Shown piece by piece: positions 1 through 8,252 of a stretch of 64,000 nucleotides of DNA. Both the position numbers and the translations under genes were made by a program. Source of the stretch: Methanolobus zinderi (GTDB taxonomy: Archaea; Halobacteriota; Methanosarcinia; Methanosarcinales; Methanosarcinaceae). Below the pieces are notes generated by a model. That model worked only from the letters and a program-made list of their open reading frames with translations, did no database searches and was not told the DNA's origin. How positions within the stretch are numbered: the first letter of the stretch is position 1; every line of letters starts with the position of its first letter. The DNA lies in the NCBI RefSeq assembly GCF_013388255.1, contig NZ_CP058215.1:2640954-2704953 (forward strand), in the 5' to 3' direction.

Positions 1-1
1 G

Positions 2-184
2 GAACCCATCTTTATCGATATGGGTCAATCCGTAACGCTCGAGCATCCCAAAGCAAGGGAATTCCTGATGCGGGACATAGAGAACATACTGCGCTTCTTT
101 AAACGATACGGTATCAAAGAGCAGGCTGAAGATATCTACTCGAGCATGAAGGAAATAAAACAAAAGACCAATAAATTATCATAA
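2..184 (+). CDS. rio1: RIO1-type serine protein kinase, C-terminal fragment (5' end outside window)
   Basis: This open frame runs in from the left edge and stops at TAA 182-184, leaving the last 60 residues. It begins with EPIFIDMGQSV and continues with HPKAREFLMRDIENILRFF, which matches the metal-binding Asp segment (IDMGQ) and the C-terminal helices of archaeal RIO1 kinases. RIO1 is an atypical kinase/ATPase acting in late 40S/30S subunit maturation. The next gene, 22 bases on, is a KH protein of the Pno1/Dim2 type, its usual partner in archaeal gene order and in the same ribosome-assembly process. Only the tail is present, so the identification rests on this segment plus context. Confidence 0.85.
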   Translation, partial: EPIFIDMGQSVTLEHPKAREFLMRDIENILRFFKRYGIKEQAEDIYSSMKEIKQKTNKLS

Positions 185-206
185 TTACTGAAACGGTAGA
201 TTCACT

Positions 207-743
207 ATGACACATGTAAAAGTTCCCAAAGACAGAATAGGTGCCATCATAGGCCCAAAGGGAAGCGTTAAAGAATTGATCGAGAGCAAGTCAGATGCAA
301 AACTTGACATCGATAGTGAGAGCGGAGTGGTGGAGATTATTCAGGGAGATGACCCTGTAGGTGCCCTGCGGGCCGCAGAAGTCGTAAATGCCATCGCACG
401 AGGATTCAATCCTGACAAGACCATATCCATGCTTGACGATGACCTGATAATGCTTGAGGTCATAGACCTTTCAAAGATCGCAAGTACCCAGAAGGATCTG
501 CTTCGTCTCAAAGGCCGGATAATAGGCAAGGGCGGTAAGACAAGAGAGATTACCGAAAGGCTGATAGGAGTAAAGATATCGGTTTACGGCAAAACTGTCA
601 GTATCATCGGAAACCCAGAGCAGAACCAGATTGCCAGAACGGCCATAGAGATGCTTGTTGACGGTGCACCGCACGGAACCGTTTACAGTTTCCTTGAGAA
701 AAAGAGACAGGAACTCCTGCAATCCCAGCTCGACTATTACTGA
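207..743 (+). CDS. Two-KH-domain RNA-binding protein, archaeal Pno1/Dim2 homologue
   Basis: 178 residues with two KH domains. The first has its GxxG loop as GPKG near residue 17 and the second as GKGG near residue 109, followed by TREITERLIGVKISVYG. This is the length and layout of archaeal Dim2/Pno1 proteins, which bind the 3' end of small-subunit rRNA during maturation. It lies directly behind RIO1, supporting a joint role in 30S biogenesis. The ATG at 207 is the first start in frame and no long upstream extension is open. An AT-rich gap with a TATA-like stretch follows (around 760-780), so the next gene probably has its own promoter. Confidence 0.9.
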   Translation: MTHVKVPKDRIGAIIGPKGSVKELIESKSDAKLDIDSESGVVEIIQGDDPVGALRAAEVVNAIARGFNPDKTISMLDDDLIMLEVIDLSKIASTQKDLLRLKGRIIGKGGKTREITERLIGVKISVYGKTVSIIGNPEQNQIARTAIEMLVDGAPHGTVYSFLEKKRQELLQSQLDYY

Positions 744-807
744 TTTAGTATTATATTTTAACAAAAATATTTAAATGTATTAAAGTCGATATAAGACCGG
801 TGGATAA

Positions 808-1500
808 ATGCGAGGATATATCAACAGATCCGATATCAAAATGTATGCAGGTTTTATCCTGATATTGCTACCGATTACCATCCTCTGTTACAATCAGGAA
901 CTTTCCATCGGAACCATATCTGCTTATCCGCTTCTGGCAATACTTATACTGATGCTTGCAGGCTCTTTTGTAGAGATACCGGTCCTTAAGACCAGGACCA
1001 AAAAAACAGAGCAGCTTACTAGGTTTGCTCCTTTTATCGAATATATTTTTTCAGTCCCTGTTGTCAGGGAACTGAACATCGGCAAAGAAAGGGTTTTTGA
1101 TACCACCATAACCCTGAACTTTGGCGGACTTATAATCCCCCTGTTTGCGATCACCTATCTTTTTCTGACAGAAGCAAACATCACTGCCCTTGAAGTGATG
1201 CTTATAATAATAGTAGCAGTCAGTTTTCTGTCAGAGATGATCAACGGCGTAGGAATAGTTGTCCCGCAATATATAGGCATCATAGCAGTGCCATTCTCAC
1301 TGCTTATTGAACCTCAGAATGCAGGATCCGTGACTTTCATTGCAGGAATAGGAGGCATACTGATCGGAACAATAGCATCAGTCATTGCCTTTAACAAAGA
1401 GAACAGTGGTAGTGCCTATATCAGTATAGGAGGGGCAGGCAGCTTCAGAGCAATATATGTCACTGCCATTCTTGCAAGCCTTCTATCACATTTCAGCTGA
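808..1500 (+). CDS. DUF1614-family integral membrane protein
   Basis: 230 residues with about six to seven hydrophobic spans (for example near 13-28, 38-52, 103-120, 128-150, 160-175, 184-200 and 215-228). The segment LNFGGLIIPLFAITYLFL, the later VPQYIGIIAVP and the C-terminal GIGGILIGTIASVIAF match the pattern I know from DUF1614 membrane proteins of archaea and some bacteria. No function is established for that family. The gene is preceded by an AT-rich stretch (TTAAATGTATTAAAG, about 770-785) that could be its promoter. Its 3' end overlaps the convergent KaiC-like gene by 15 bases, which is tight but common in archaeal genomes. Confidence 0.7.
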   Translation: MRGYINRSDIKMYAGFILILLPITILCYNQELSIGTISAYPLLAILILMLAGSFVEIPVLKTRTKKTEQLTRFAPFIEYIFSVPVVRELNIGKERVFDTTITLNFGGLIIPLFAITYLFLTEANITALEVMLIIIVAVSFLSEMINGVGIVVPQYIGIIAVPFSLLIEPQNAGSVTFIAGIGGILIGTIASVIAFNKENSGSAYISIGGAGSFRAIYVTAILASLLSHFS

Positions 1501-2394
1501 TTTTTCAATACCCAGTCTTTCTGCCCTTCTTTTCTCAATCCTCTGTTGCAATGTCTGCGAAGGGATATTGAGTGCGCGATACTTGGCTATTCCGGAATTT
1601 GTGAACCTGAAAGGTTGCGGCGTATGGTCAACCCGGGTTGCCCGCATCTTCTGCACGGCCATAACAGGCATGGGCGTAGTATCAATATCGTTCGTCTGAA
1701 TGAAATCGAGGAAAACCACACCATCACCCAGGAAATCAAAATCATCGAACTCTTTCCTTTCAATGCCATGTGACTTTTCAGTAACAAGAAGAGAAGTGAT
1801 CATGTTCTTCTTGAGCAACCTGTGCAGACTCCTCCATGCCGTGGATGTGCGGAAATCTGCCGGGGCCGTAAGAACGTTCAGAGAATCAAACACCACACGT
1901 TCGGGTTTATGTGAATCGATGATCTCTATCATTTCTTCCGAAGTCAGCATGGAAATACCGAATATCTCGAGATAGCCATCGTCGATGTACTTGCCCACAT
2001 CCCAGCCGAAACGGGTGAAATGTTGCACGAGCTGTTGCGCCCTTTCCTCGAATGAGAAAAAGATGCATCTCTCTCCATTTTTAACCCCCTCCATGAGATA
2101 CTGCATTGAAAAGGTAGTCTTTCCAGTACCAGGGGGACCGGTAACAATGACCGCAAAGCCTTTTGGGATACCTCCCTCAAGGAAGTCATCCAGGCCGGGT
2201 ATACCGGTATTTATACGTTTTATCAGTTTGTCAATGTTCTGTGTATCAAGTTTTGCTTTAAATCGGGTAGTATCTAGATTAAGAAGAGCTTTTTCCAGTA
2301 CGACGTTTTTCGCACCAAGTTCTTTTTCGTATCGTTCAAGGACCTTGATCGCATCTGCACTTAATGTAGTATGGATGGGGAATTTTGTTTTCAT
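1486..2394 (-). CDS. KaiC/RadA-superfamily ATPase
   Basis: 302 residues when started at the ATG at 2394. A GTG one codon upstream is also open, but GGTGG sits four bases before the ATG. An N-terminal helical region of about 60 residues precedes a single RecA-like KaiC domain: INTGIPGLDDFLEGGIPKGF, then Walker A GPPGTGKTT near residue 88, then the Walker B-like RVVFDSLNVL. Archaeal KaiC-like proteins are signalling or regulatory ATPases without a clock role; the substrate here is unknown. This is one of three KaiC-like genes in the window (others at 31.0 and 32.1 kb). Two palindromes sit just upstream of its TATA region. Confidence 0.85.
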   Translation of the reverse strand: MKTKFPIHTTLSADAIKVLERYEKELGAKNVVLEKALLNLDTTRFKAKLDTQNIDKLIKRINTGIPGLDDFLEGGIPKGFAVIVTGPPGTGKTTFSMQYLMEGVKNGERCIFFSFEERAQQLVQHFTRFGWDVGKYIDDGYLEIFGISMLTSEEMIEIIDSHKPERVVFDSLNVLTAPADFRTSTAWRSLHRLLKKNMITSLLVTEKSHGIERKEFDDFDFLGDGVVFLDFIQTNDIDTTPMPVMAVQKMRATRVDHTPQPFRFTNSGIAKYRALNIPSQTLQQRIEKRRAERLGIEKSAEM

Positions 2395-2419
2395 CACACC
2401 ACCGTGAACATTAATATCG

Positions 2420-2476
2420 TTTTATATATTTAAAAGGTTATGGTTTTATGTACATACCCAATTTATTATGTACATA
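2420..2476 (-). promoter_or_regulatory. Promoter of the KaiC-like gene with two TATGTACATA palindromes
   Basis: Reading leftwards, an AT-rich TATA-like element lies at about 2420-2433, 26-40 bases before the start codon. Just upstream of it are two identical 10-bp perfect palindromes TATGTACATA at 2447-2456 and 2467-2476, exactly 20 bp apart, i.e. about two helical turns and so on the same face. This is the arrangement expected of a dimeric regulator's operator. The core ATGTACAT or TGTACATA recurs upstream of pyrC (3891-3898) and pstS (3999-4006). Confidence 0.5.
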
Positions 2477-2477
2477 C

Positions 2478-3845
2478 TTAGTCTTCTTCAGAGATCAGTC
2501 CTTTTCCGGGCAGGAAGCTGCCATGTCCACGTGATGCCAGGACCTCACCGTCCCAGATGATTTCACCCCTTGAAAGGGTGTGTTCAGGGAAAATGCCATC
2601 CATTCCCTCATAAGGCGTCCAGCCAGCCTTACTGTGGAGATTATCCCCTTTTATGGTAGTAATATTTGAGGGGTCCACAATGATCAGGTCCGCATCATAA
2701 CCTTCGGCAAATATTCCCTTGGAATAGCGGTTGAGTCCGAATATCCTTGCGGGATTTTTGCTTGTTACATCGATCATCCGTCCGATGGGGATAAGATTTC
2801 TCTTAACTGCCACAAGCATTAAAGGCAGGAATGTCTCCACACCCGGAACACCTGATGGTGCTGATTTTATGCCAACGTCTTTTTCAGCCTCCGTATGCGG
2901 AGCATGGTCTGTTGCCACTATATCTATAGTACCATCGTTCAAGGCGTTCAGAAGCATTTTAGGATTGCGGCGATCCCTCAATGGAGGGTTCATTTTACCG
3001 AATGAACCAAGGCGCTCCCAGTCCCTGGTTGACAGGAATAGATGGTGAGGAGTTACCTCACTGGTGACATTGCAGGGGGCGCCGGAACTCTGCTGAAGGT
3101 ATTTCTCCTTACGCAGAAGACCCACGGTCTCAAATGCACTGATATGACAGAAATGAGTCTGAGTTCCATGCTTCTTTGCAAGCTTTAAAGCCTTCTCAGC
3201 AGCAAAAGCCTCACACAGATTTGGCCTCGCCCTGGAGTGTGACTGGGGAGTGAAATCATTTTTCAGGTAAGCCTCACACTCCTGCCGTATCTTCTCATCC
3301 TCGGCATGGATGCAGGCCATGGCACCGAGCTCTTTGATAACAGCCAGTGCCTCATCAAGGGTTTCTTCACTGATATTGAGTGCTCCTGTGGACTCGGCCA
3401 TAAAGATCTCACCAAAAGCTGTAGCACCAAGTTCCCAGAGTTCAGGAAGCTTTTCAATATTACCGGTAACTCCTCCGTATATCCCAAAATCGATTATTGA
3501 TTTTCTGTTTGCAAGTTTGACCTTCTCCCTGAAGGACTTCTTATCGATTGTCGGGGGAATGGTATTTGGGTGATCGATGACTGTCGTAACGCCACCTGCT
3601 GCGGCAGAGCAGGAACCTGTGTACCAGTCTTCCTTCTCTATAAGACCAGGTTCCCTGAAATGCACATGTGCGTCAATTCCCGCAGGCAGCGTCAGGGCGC
3701 CCTTTGCATCTATGACCTCATTCAATCTTTGAGCATCTATCTGCCTTGCGATCTTAATGATCTTCCCGTCCTCAATGAGAACTTCGGCAGGCTGGAGATA
3801 ATTATTCACATAAACTTTTGTATTCTTAATCAGGATATCTGGCAT
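2478..3845 (-). CDS. pyrC: Dihydroorotase
   Basis: 455 residues, the usual size of a class I dihydroorotase, which closes carbamoyl-aspartate to dihydroorotate in pyrimidine synthesis. The zinc-binding signature DAHVHFREPG is near residue 58. GGVTTVIDHPNTIPPT follows, and the catalytic DIVATDHAPH is near residue 310. The amidohydrolase-type C-terminus (YDADLIIVDPSN) is intact. Allantoinase is the main alternative, but this archaeal context and length favour PyrC. It is transcribed alone, leftward, away from the pst operon; the intergenic region holds a single ATGTACAT core near its start. Confidence 0.9.
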   Translation of the reverse strand: MPDILIKNTKVYVNNYLQPAEVLIEDGKIIKIARQIDAQRLNEVIDAKGALTLPAGIDAHVHFREPGLIEKEDWYTGSCSAAAGGVTTVIDHPNTIPPTIDKKSFREKVKLANRKSIIDFGIYGGVTGNIEKLPELWELGATAFGEIFMAESTGALNISEETLDEALAVIKELGAMACIHAEDEKIRQECEAYLKNDFTPQSHSRARPNLCEAFAAEKALKLAKKHGTQTHFCHISAFETVGLLRKEKYLQQSSGAPCNVTSEVTPHHLFLSTRDWERLGSFGKMNPPLRDRRNPKMLLNALNDGTIDIVATDHAPHTEAEKDVGIKSAPSGVPGVETFLPLMLVAVKRNLIPIGRMIDVTSKNPARIFGLNRYSKGIFAEGYDADLIIVDPSNITTIKGDNLHSKAGWTPYEGMDGIFPEHTLSRGEIIWDGEVLASRGHGSFLPGKGLISEED

Positions 3846-4090
3846 GACAGCAAGTATCTTTTTCAGAGTATATGCATTTTATGATACAGGATGTACATAT
3901 CTCATTTTTACCTGACACCGACCTAGTAATAATATATAATCACAATAGGTGCTATATAGAATATGATTACTATCTGGATGTGTATAGGATTATATATTGT
4001 ACATACATAATTTTTATGTAGTCTTTTCGTGTTGGTTCACCTGGCATAAAATCAATCATATAGTACAAAACCAAAAGGAGAAGAAATAAA
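3846..4090 (+). promoter_or_regulatory. Divergent pyrC / pst promoter region
   Basis: 245 AT-rich bases between the divergent pyrC and pstS genes. A clear TATA box TTATATATT is at 3990-3998 for the pst operon, predicting a leader of about 70 bases, and GGAG at 4077-4080 serves pstS. An ATGTACAT palindrome lies at 3891-3898 and TGTACATA at 3999-4006 directly after the TATA box; both match the core of the paired palindromes upstream of the KaiC-like gene. Phosphate control is expected for pst operons, but which site provides it cannot be read from sequence alone. Confidence 0.5.
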
Positions 4091-4993
4091 ATGGACAAGA
4101 AGTTTTTAAGAAACATCTCCATCTGTTCTATTGTATTACTCATTCTAGTGTCTGCATTTGCCGGTGTTGGCTGTGTGGACCAGGGAGAAGATACAGAGGA
4201 AGAAGCCGGAGCAACAACTACAGGAGACTCAGCATCCGGAAGTATAATAGTAAAGGGTTCTGACACCGTACTTCCACTGACCCAGGCAGAAGCTGAAGAT
4301 TTCATGATGGAAAACCCTGAAGCAAGTGTTACCGTCATTGGCGGAGGGTCAGGAGTAGGTATTGCAGCACTTATCGACGGTGAAGTAGAGATCGCAATGG
4401 CCTCAAGGCTCATGAAAGACTCAGAGATAGAAAATGCACAGGCCAATGGAATTGATCCAGTGAGAACTCAAATTGCAATCGATGGTATTGCAGTCATAGT
4501 CAACCCTGATAATCCTGTCAGTGAACTCACCTTTGAACAGCTTAAAGGAATCTACGACGGAAGTATCAGCAACTGGGAAGAAGTTGGCGGAGATAACCAG
4601 GAAATTGCAGTAATGAGCCGTGACAGCAGTTCAGGAACATACGGATACTTCAAGGAAGAAGTTCTTCTCGATGAGGAATACCGCCAGGACGCAATCACCC
4701 AGCCAACCACCGGTGCAATTGTTCAGGAAGTCTCCCAGAATGAGGGTGCAATCGGCTACATCGGATTTGCATACCTTGATGAAAGCACAAAGGCACTCTC
4801 ACTTGACGGTGGAGACGGATTCGTAGAAGCTAACCCTGAGAACATAATCAGTGGAGACTATCCTCTTGCAAGACCACTGCAGTACTACACCAATGGTGAG
4901 CCTGAAGGCCTTGAAGGAGAATTCATCGACTTCGTACTGAGCCCGACCGGACAGGAAATTGTCTCAGAAATAGGATATTTCCCTGTAGCCTGA
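4091..4993 (+). CDS. pstS: Phosphate-binding lipoprotein PstS
   Basis: 300 residues. A hydrophobic signal segment ends in a lipobox-like AGVGC, so the mature protein starts at a Cys and is probably lipid-anchored outside the membrane. An acidic, Thr/Ser-rich linker follows, then the periplasmic-binding fold with the phosphate-contacting GSDTVLPL and SRDSSSGTYGYF segments. It delivers phosphate to the PstCA permease. It is the first gene of pstSCAB-phoU; GGAG at 4077-4080 supports the start. Confidence 0.95.
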   Translation: MDKKFLRNISICSIVLLILVSAFAGVGCVDQGEDTEEEAGATTTGDSASGSIIVKGSDTVLPLTQAEAEDFMMENPEASVTVIGGGSGVGIAALIDGEVEIAMASRLMKDSEIENAQANGIDPVRTQIAIDGIAVIVNPDNPVSELTFEQLKGIYDGSISNWEEVGGDNQEIAVMSRDSSSGTYGYFKEEVLLDEEYRQDAITQPTTGAIVQEVSQNEGAIGYIGFAYLDESTKALSLDGGDGFVEANPENIISGDYPLARPLQYYTNGEPEGLEGEFIDFVLSPTGQEIVSEIGYFPVA

Positions 4994-5015
4994 GTAACTC
5001 CTAAAAGGGAAAGAA

Positions 5016-5903
5016 ATGATAAAAAGGAATAAAAAGGAAAAGGCGATCGAGTCACTGCTCTTCGTTTCTGGAGCAGTGGCGGTAATAGCTCTTTTCCTTC
5101 TCTGTCTTTTTTTATTCCGGGACGGAATTCTTCTTTTCCAGGATGAGTCAGTTATAGACTTCCTTACAGGTGAGAGATGGTATCCCACATCCAGCCCACC
5201 ATTGTTCGGCCTGGTACCTTTGTTCCTTGGTTCCGTAATTGTAACTATTGGAGCCATATTATTCTCAGTTCCTCTTGGAATAGCCGCAGCAATCTACATC
5301 TCCGAACTTGCGGACCCTCGCATTGCCGGCATACTCAAGCCCTTCACAGAGATTCTTGCAGGTATCCCATCAGTGGTCTTCGGATTCTTTGGCCTGGTAG
5401 TACTTGTACCATTGTTACAGGATGCTCTGGACCTTCGTACGGGACAAACGGCACTTACAGGATCCATAATGCTGGGGATAATGGCATTGCCCACCATAAT
5501 ATCAATATCGGAAGATGCAATCAGTTCTGTCCCGCGAGCCATCAAGGAAGGATCGCTGGCACTTGGATCCACTAAATGGCAGACCATCTACAAGGTAACA
5601 ATACCCGCTGCACTCTCAGGAATATCAGCAGCGGTAATGCTTGGCATAGGACGTGCCATCGGCGAGACCATGACAGTCATGATGGTAACAGGAAATGCAG
5701 CGGTGATACCGGGATTCCCCTCGGGACTGTTCGATCCGGTCAGGACCATGACAGCCACCATAGCCCTTGAAATGGGAGAGGTGCCTCAGGGAAGTGAACA
5801 CTTCCATGCACTGTTCGCTGTTGGTTCTGTGCTGTTCATAATCACATTCATCATAAGTGTTGTAGCCAGCAACATAAAAAAGAGATACAAATTCAACCTG
5901 TGA
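5016..5903 (+). CDS. pstC: Phosphate ABC transporter permease PstC
   Basis: 295 residues with about six membrane spans. The binding-protein-dependent permease signature lies around residues 170-225: EDAISSVPRAIKEGSLALGS followed by TIYKVTIPAALSG, the EAA loop that contacts PstB. It forms the membrane channel with PstA for high-affinity phosphate import. AGGGAAAGAA just before the ATG is the ribosome-binding site. It ends in a four-base overlap with pstA. Confidence 0.93.
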   Translation: MIKRNKKEKAIESLLFVSGAVAVIALFLLCLFLFRDGILLFQDESVIDFLTGERWYPTSSPPLFGLVPLFLGSVIVTIGAILFSVPLGIAAAIYISELADPRIAGILKPFTEILAGIPSVVFGFFGLVVLVPLLQDALDLRTGQTALTGSIMLGIMALPTIISISEDAISSVPRAIKEGSLALGSTKWQTIYKVTIPAALSGISAAVMLGIGRAIGETMTVMMVTGNAAVIPGFPSGLFDPVRTMTATIALEMGEVPQGSEHFHALFAVGSVLFIITFIISVVASNIKKRYKFNL

Positions 5904-6766
5904 TAGCGATGTTATTCAATCCCAAAACAAATGAAAAGATAGCATTTACAATACTTAGGCTCTCCGCTGCACTGGTTGTCTTTTTCGTCATTGCCATACT
6001 GGCTTATGTACTCTACAACGGACTCGGTGCACTTAGCATTGACTTCATAACAGAGATGCCACGAAGCAGGATGACAGAGGGAGGCATATATCCCGCTATT
6101 GTCGGAACTGTCTACCTGATAGTGATATCCATGGCAGTTGCACTTCCTGTGGGTATTCTTGCAGCGATCTACCTGAATGAATACGCAAAGCCAGGAAGGA
6201 CCACATGGACCATAGAACTCGCGATAAATAATCTTGCGGGAACGCCATCGGTGGTTTTCGGACTGTTCGGACTTGCGATGTTCGTAAAATACTTTGGCTT
6301 CGGCCCAGCAATACTTTCAGCCTCGTTAACTCTTGCATTGCTGATCCTGCCGGTTATTATAAGAGCAAGCCAGGAAGCCCTCATTACCGTACCAAAGGAA
6401 TACAGAGAAGCGTCACTCGCCCTGGGAGTAACCAAATGGCAGACAATACGCAAGGTTGTCCTCCCGGCAGCAATACCCGGAATGGTAACAGGTGCAATAC
6501 TCAGTGTAGGAAGAGTAGCAGGAGAAACTGCGCCAATTTTGCTTACTGGTGCAGCTTATTTCCTTCCAAGGTTACCGGATTCGGTATTCTCACAGTTCAT
6601 GGCATTGCCATACCACCTGTTCGTGCTTGCAACCGCAGGTACCAACATCTCACAAACAAGACCCATTCAATACGGAACCGCACTTGTACTGCTGTTAATA
6701 GTCCTTGGAGTGAACCTGCTGGCCGTCACTATCAGAAACCACTACAAGAAGAAGATAAAACGGTAA
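5900..6766 (+). CDS. pstA: Phosphate ABC transporter permease PstA
   Basis: 288 residues, six predicted membrane spans, partner of PstC. The EAA loop reads SQEALITVPKEYREASLALG followed by TIRKVVLPAAIPG. The GTG at 5900 overlaps the pstC stop by four bases, suggesting translational coupling; an in-frame ATG at 5909 is an equally possible start, and neither has a strong ribosome-binding site. ETAPILLTGAAYF and the C-terminal basic tail NHYKKKIKR are typical of PstA. Confidence 0.93.
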   Translation: MIAMLFNPKTNEKIAFTILRLSAALVVFFVIAILAYVLYNGLGALSIDFITEMPRSRMTEGGIYPAIVGTVYLIVISMAVALPVGILAAIYLNEYAKPGRTTWTIELAINNLAGTPSVVFGLFGLAMFVKYFGFGPAILSASLTLALLILPVIIRASQEALITVPKEYREASLALGVTKWQTIRKVVLPAAIPGMVTGAILSVGRVAGETAPILLTGAAYFLPRLPDSVFSQFMALPYHLFVLATAGTNISQTRPIQYGTALVLLLIVLGVNLLAVTIRNHYKKKIKR

Positions 6767-6820
6767 TCACAATCATAATTTAGTCAAAAAGAGAATTCCA
6801 GTGTCTTAGAGGTACATCAA

Positions 6821-7591
6821 ATGTCAGATAATTTCACAAACGGAACAGAGATAGAGGTCAGGGACCTGAATCTCTGGTACGGCGAGAACCACGCCCTTCA
6901 TGATATATCAATAGATATTCCAAAAAACAGTGTCACAGCTTTCATTGGACCCTCTGGTTGCGGAAAATCTACGTTTCTCAGATGCCTGAACAGAATGAAC
7001 GACCTTATTCCCAGCTGCAGGATAGAAGGCGATGTGAACATCAATGGAGAGGACATATACTCCAGGGATGTGGATGTAGTAGACCTGAGAAAAAGAGTGG
7101 GAATGGTATTCCAGAAGCCAAATCCCTTCCCTATGTCCATATACGACAATATAGCATATGGTCCCCGCATACATGGCGCCAAGAAAAAAGATCTCGACGG
7201 CGTTGTAGAGGATGCACTCAAATCAGGTGCCCTATGGAATGAGGTCTCAGACAGGTTAAAGGTCTCGGCCCTTGACCTTAGTGGTGGCCAGCAACAGAGA
7301 TTATGCATAGCAAGGACACTCGCAGTCAAACCTGAGGTGATTCTTCTTGATGAGCCTGCAAGTGCACTGGACCCCATATCCACAGGTAAAATCGAAGACC
7401 TTATATCAGAGTTAAAAAAGAATTATACTATAGTTATAGTAACACACAATATGCAGCAGGCTGCCAGGATATCAGATTATACGGCATTCTTCCTGCTGGG
7501 AGATCTGATAGAGTTCGGAAAGACCGAACAGATCTTTGAGAGTCCTAAGGAAAAAGAAACCGAGGATTACATCACCGGAAGATTTGGGTGA
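6821..7591 (+). CDS. pstB: Phosphate ABC transporter ATP-binding protein PstB
   Basis: 256 residues, a standard-length PstB. Walker A is GPSGCGKST near residue 43, the Q-loop lies in [19 protein letters not shown] (typical of PstB), the ABC signature is LSGGQQQRL and Walker B is [13 protein letters not shown]. It powers phosphate uptake through PstCA in the cytoplasm. The start follows a 54-base gap after pstA, and phoU follows four bases after its stop. Confidence 0.95.
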   Translation: MSDNFTNGTEIEVRDLNLWYGENHALHDISIDIPKNSVTAFIGPSGCGKSTFLRCLNRMNDLIPSCRIEGDVNINGEDIYSRDVDVVDLRKRVGMVFQKPNPFPMSIYDNIAYGPRIHGAKKKDLDGVVEDALKSGALWNEVSDRLKVSALDLSGGQQQRLCIARTLAVKPEVILLDEPASALDPISTGKIEDLISELKKNYTIVIVTHNMQQAARISDYTAFFLLGDLIEFGKTEQIFESPKEKETEDYITGRFG

Positions 7592-7595
7592 AAAA

Positions 7596-8246
7596 ATGAC
7601 ACGTCAACGATATCAGGAAAATCTGGATACACTCAAAAGATATGTTATTGAAATGGGGGAGAAGTCCTACAAGTCTGTGGAAGATTCCATGTATTCCCTA
7701 AATTCCATTGACATGGAGCTTGCAGAACAGGTAATTCAGGGTGACAGAGAGATTGACGAATATGATCTGAAGATCGAAAAGTGTGTCAGTCAGCTAATTG
7801 CACGCCAGAGCCCCACTGCCGGAGACATGAGGTTGGTAACATCTTGCTTAAAGATATCACTTGATCTTGAAAGAATGAGTGATCTTGCAGTGGACATTGC
7901 CAAGGTCACAAAATGCATTGAAGAAGAACATACAAAACCTTTCTCCAATATCCTTAAGATGTCTGAAATGGGTAAGCAAATGCTGCAGCATTCAATGATT
8001 GCCTTTGAAACGCTGGATGAAGACCTGGCAAGAAAAACAGCCGCAAAGGATGATGAGGTTGACAAGCTCTTCTATGAATCTGAAAATCAGCTCATGGAGA
8101 TGATGAGCGAGGATAAATTAATAATCAACAATGCTTCATACCTGCTATTTGTCCTGCGCTACCTTGAAAGGATAGGAGACCATGCCTGCAATATCTGTGA
8201 AAGTGTTGTATACATTGCATCCGGCGAAAGAGCAGACCTTAATTAG
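7596..8246 (+). CDS. phoU: Phosphate transport regulator PhoU
   Basis: 216 residues starting at the ATG at 7596, five bases after GGGTGA; longer in-frame starts inside pstB lack support. The protein is all-helical, with two PhoU three-helix repeats marked by DREIDEYDLKIEKC and the later KDDEVDKLFYESENQ, each followed by conserved LxxxxRIGDH-type segments (DLERMSDLAVDIAK; YLERIGDHACNICE). PhoU restrains Pst transport when phosphate is plentiful. It is the last gene of the pst operon and converges on polB with a six-base gap. Confidence 0.93.
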   Translation: MTRQRYQENLDTLKRYVIEMGEKSYKSVEDSMYSLNSIDMELAEQVIQGDREIDEYDLKIEKCVSQLIARQSPTAGDMRLVTSCLKISLDLERMSDLAVDIAKVTKCIEEEHTKPFSNILKMSEMGKQMLQHSMIAFETLDEDLARKTAAKDDEVDKLFYESENQLMEMMSEDKLIINNASYLLFVLRYLERIGDHACNICESVVYIASGERADLN

Positions 8247-8252
8247 ACAAAA

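Noticed and set aside
3970..4446. 158-codon frame antisense to the start of pstS
   Set aside because: It overlaps the well-supported pstS gene and promoter and has no family features.
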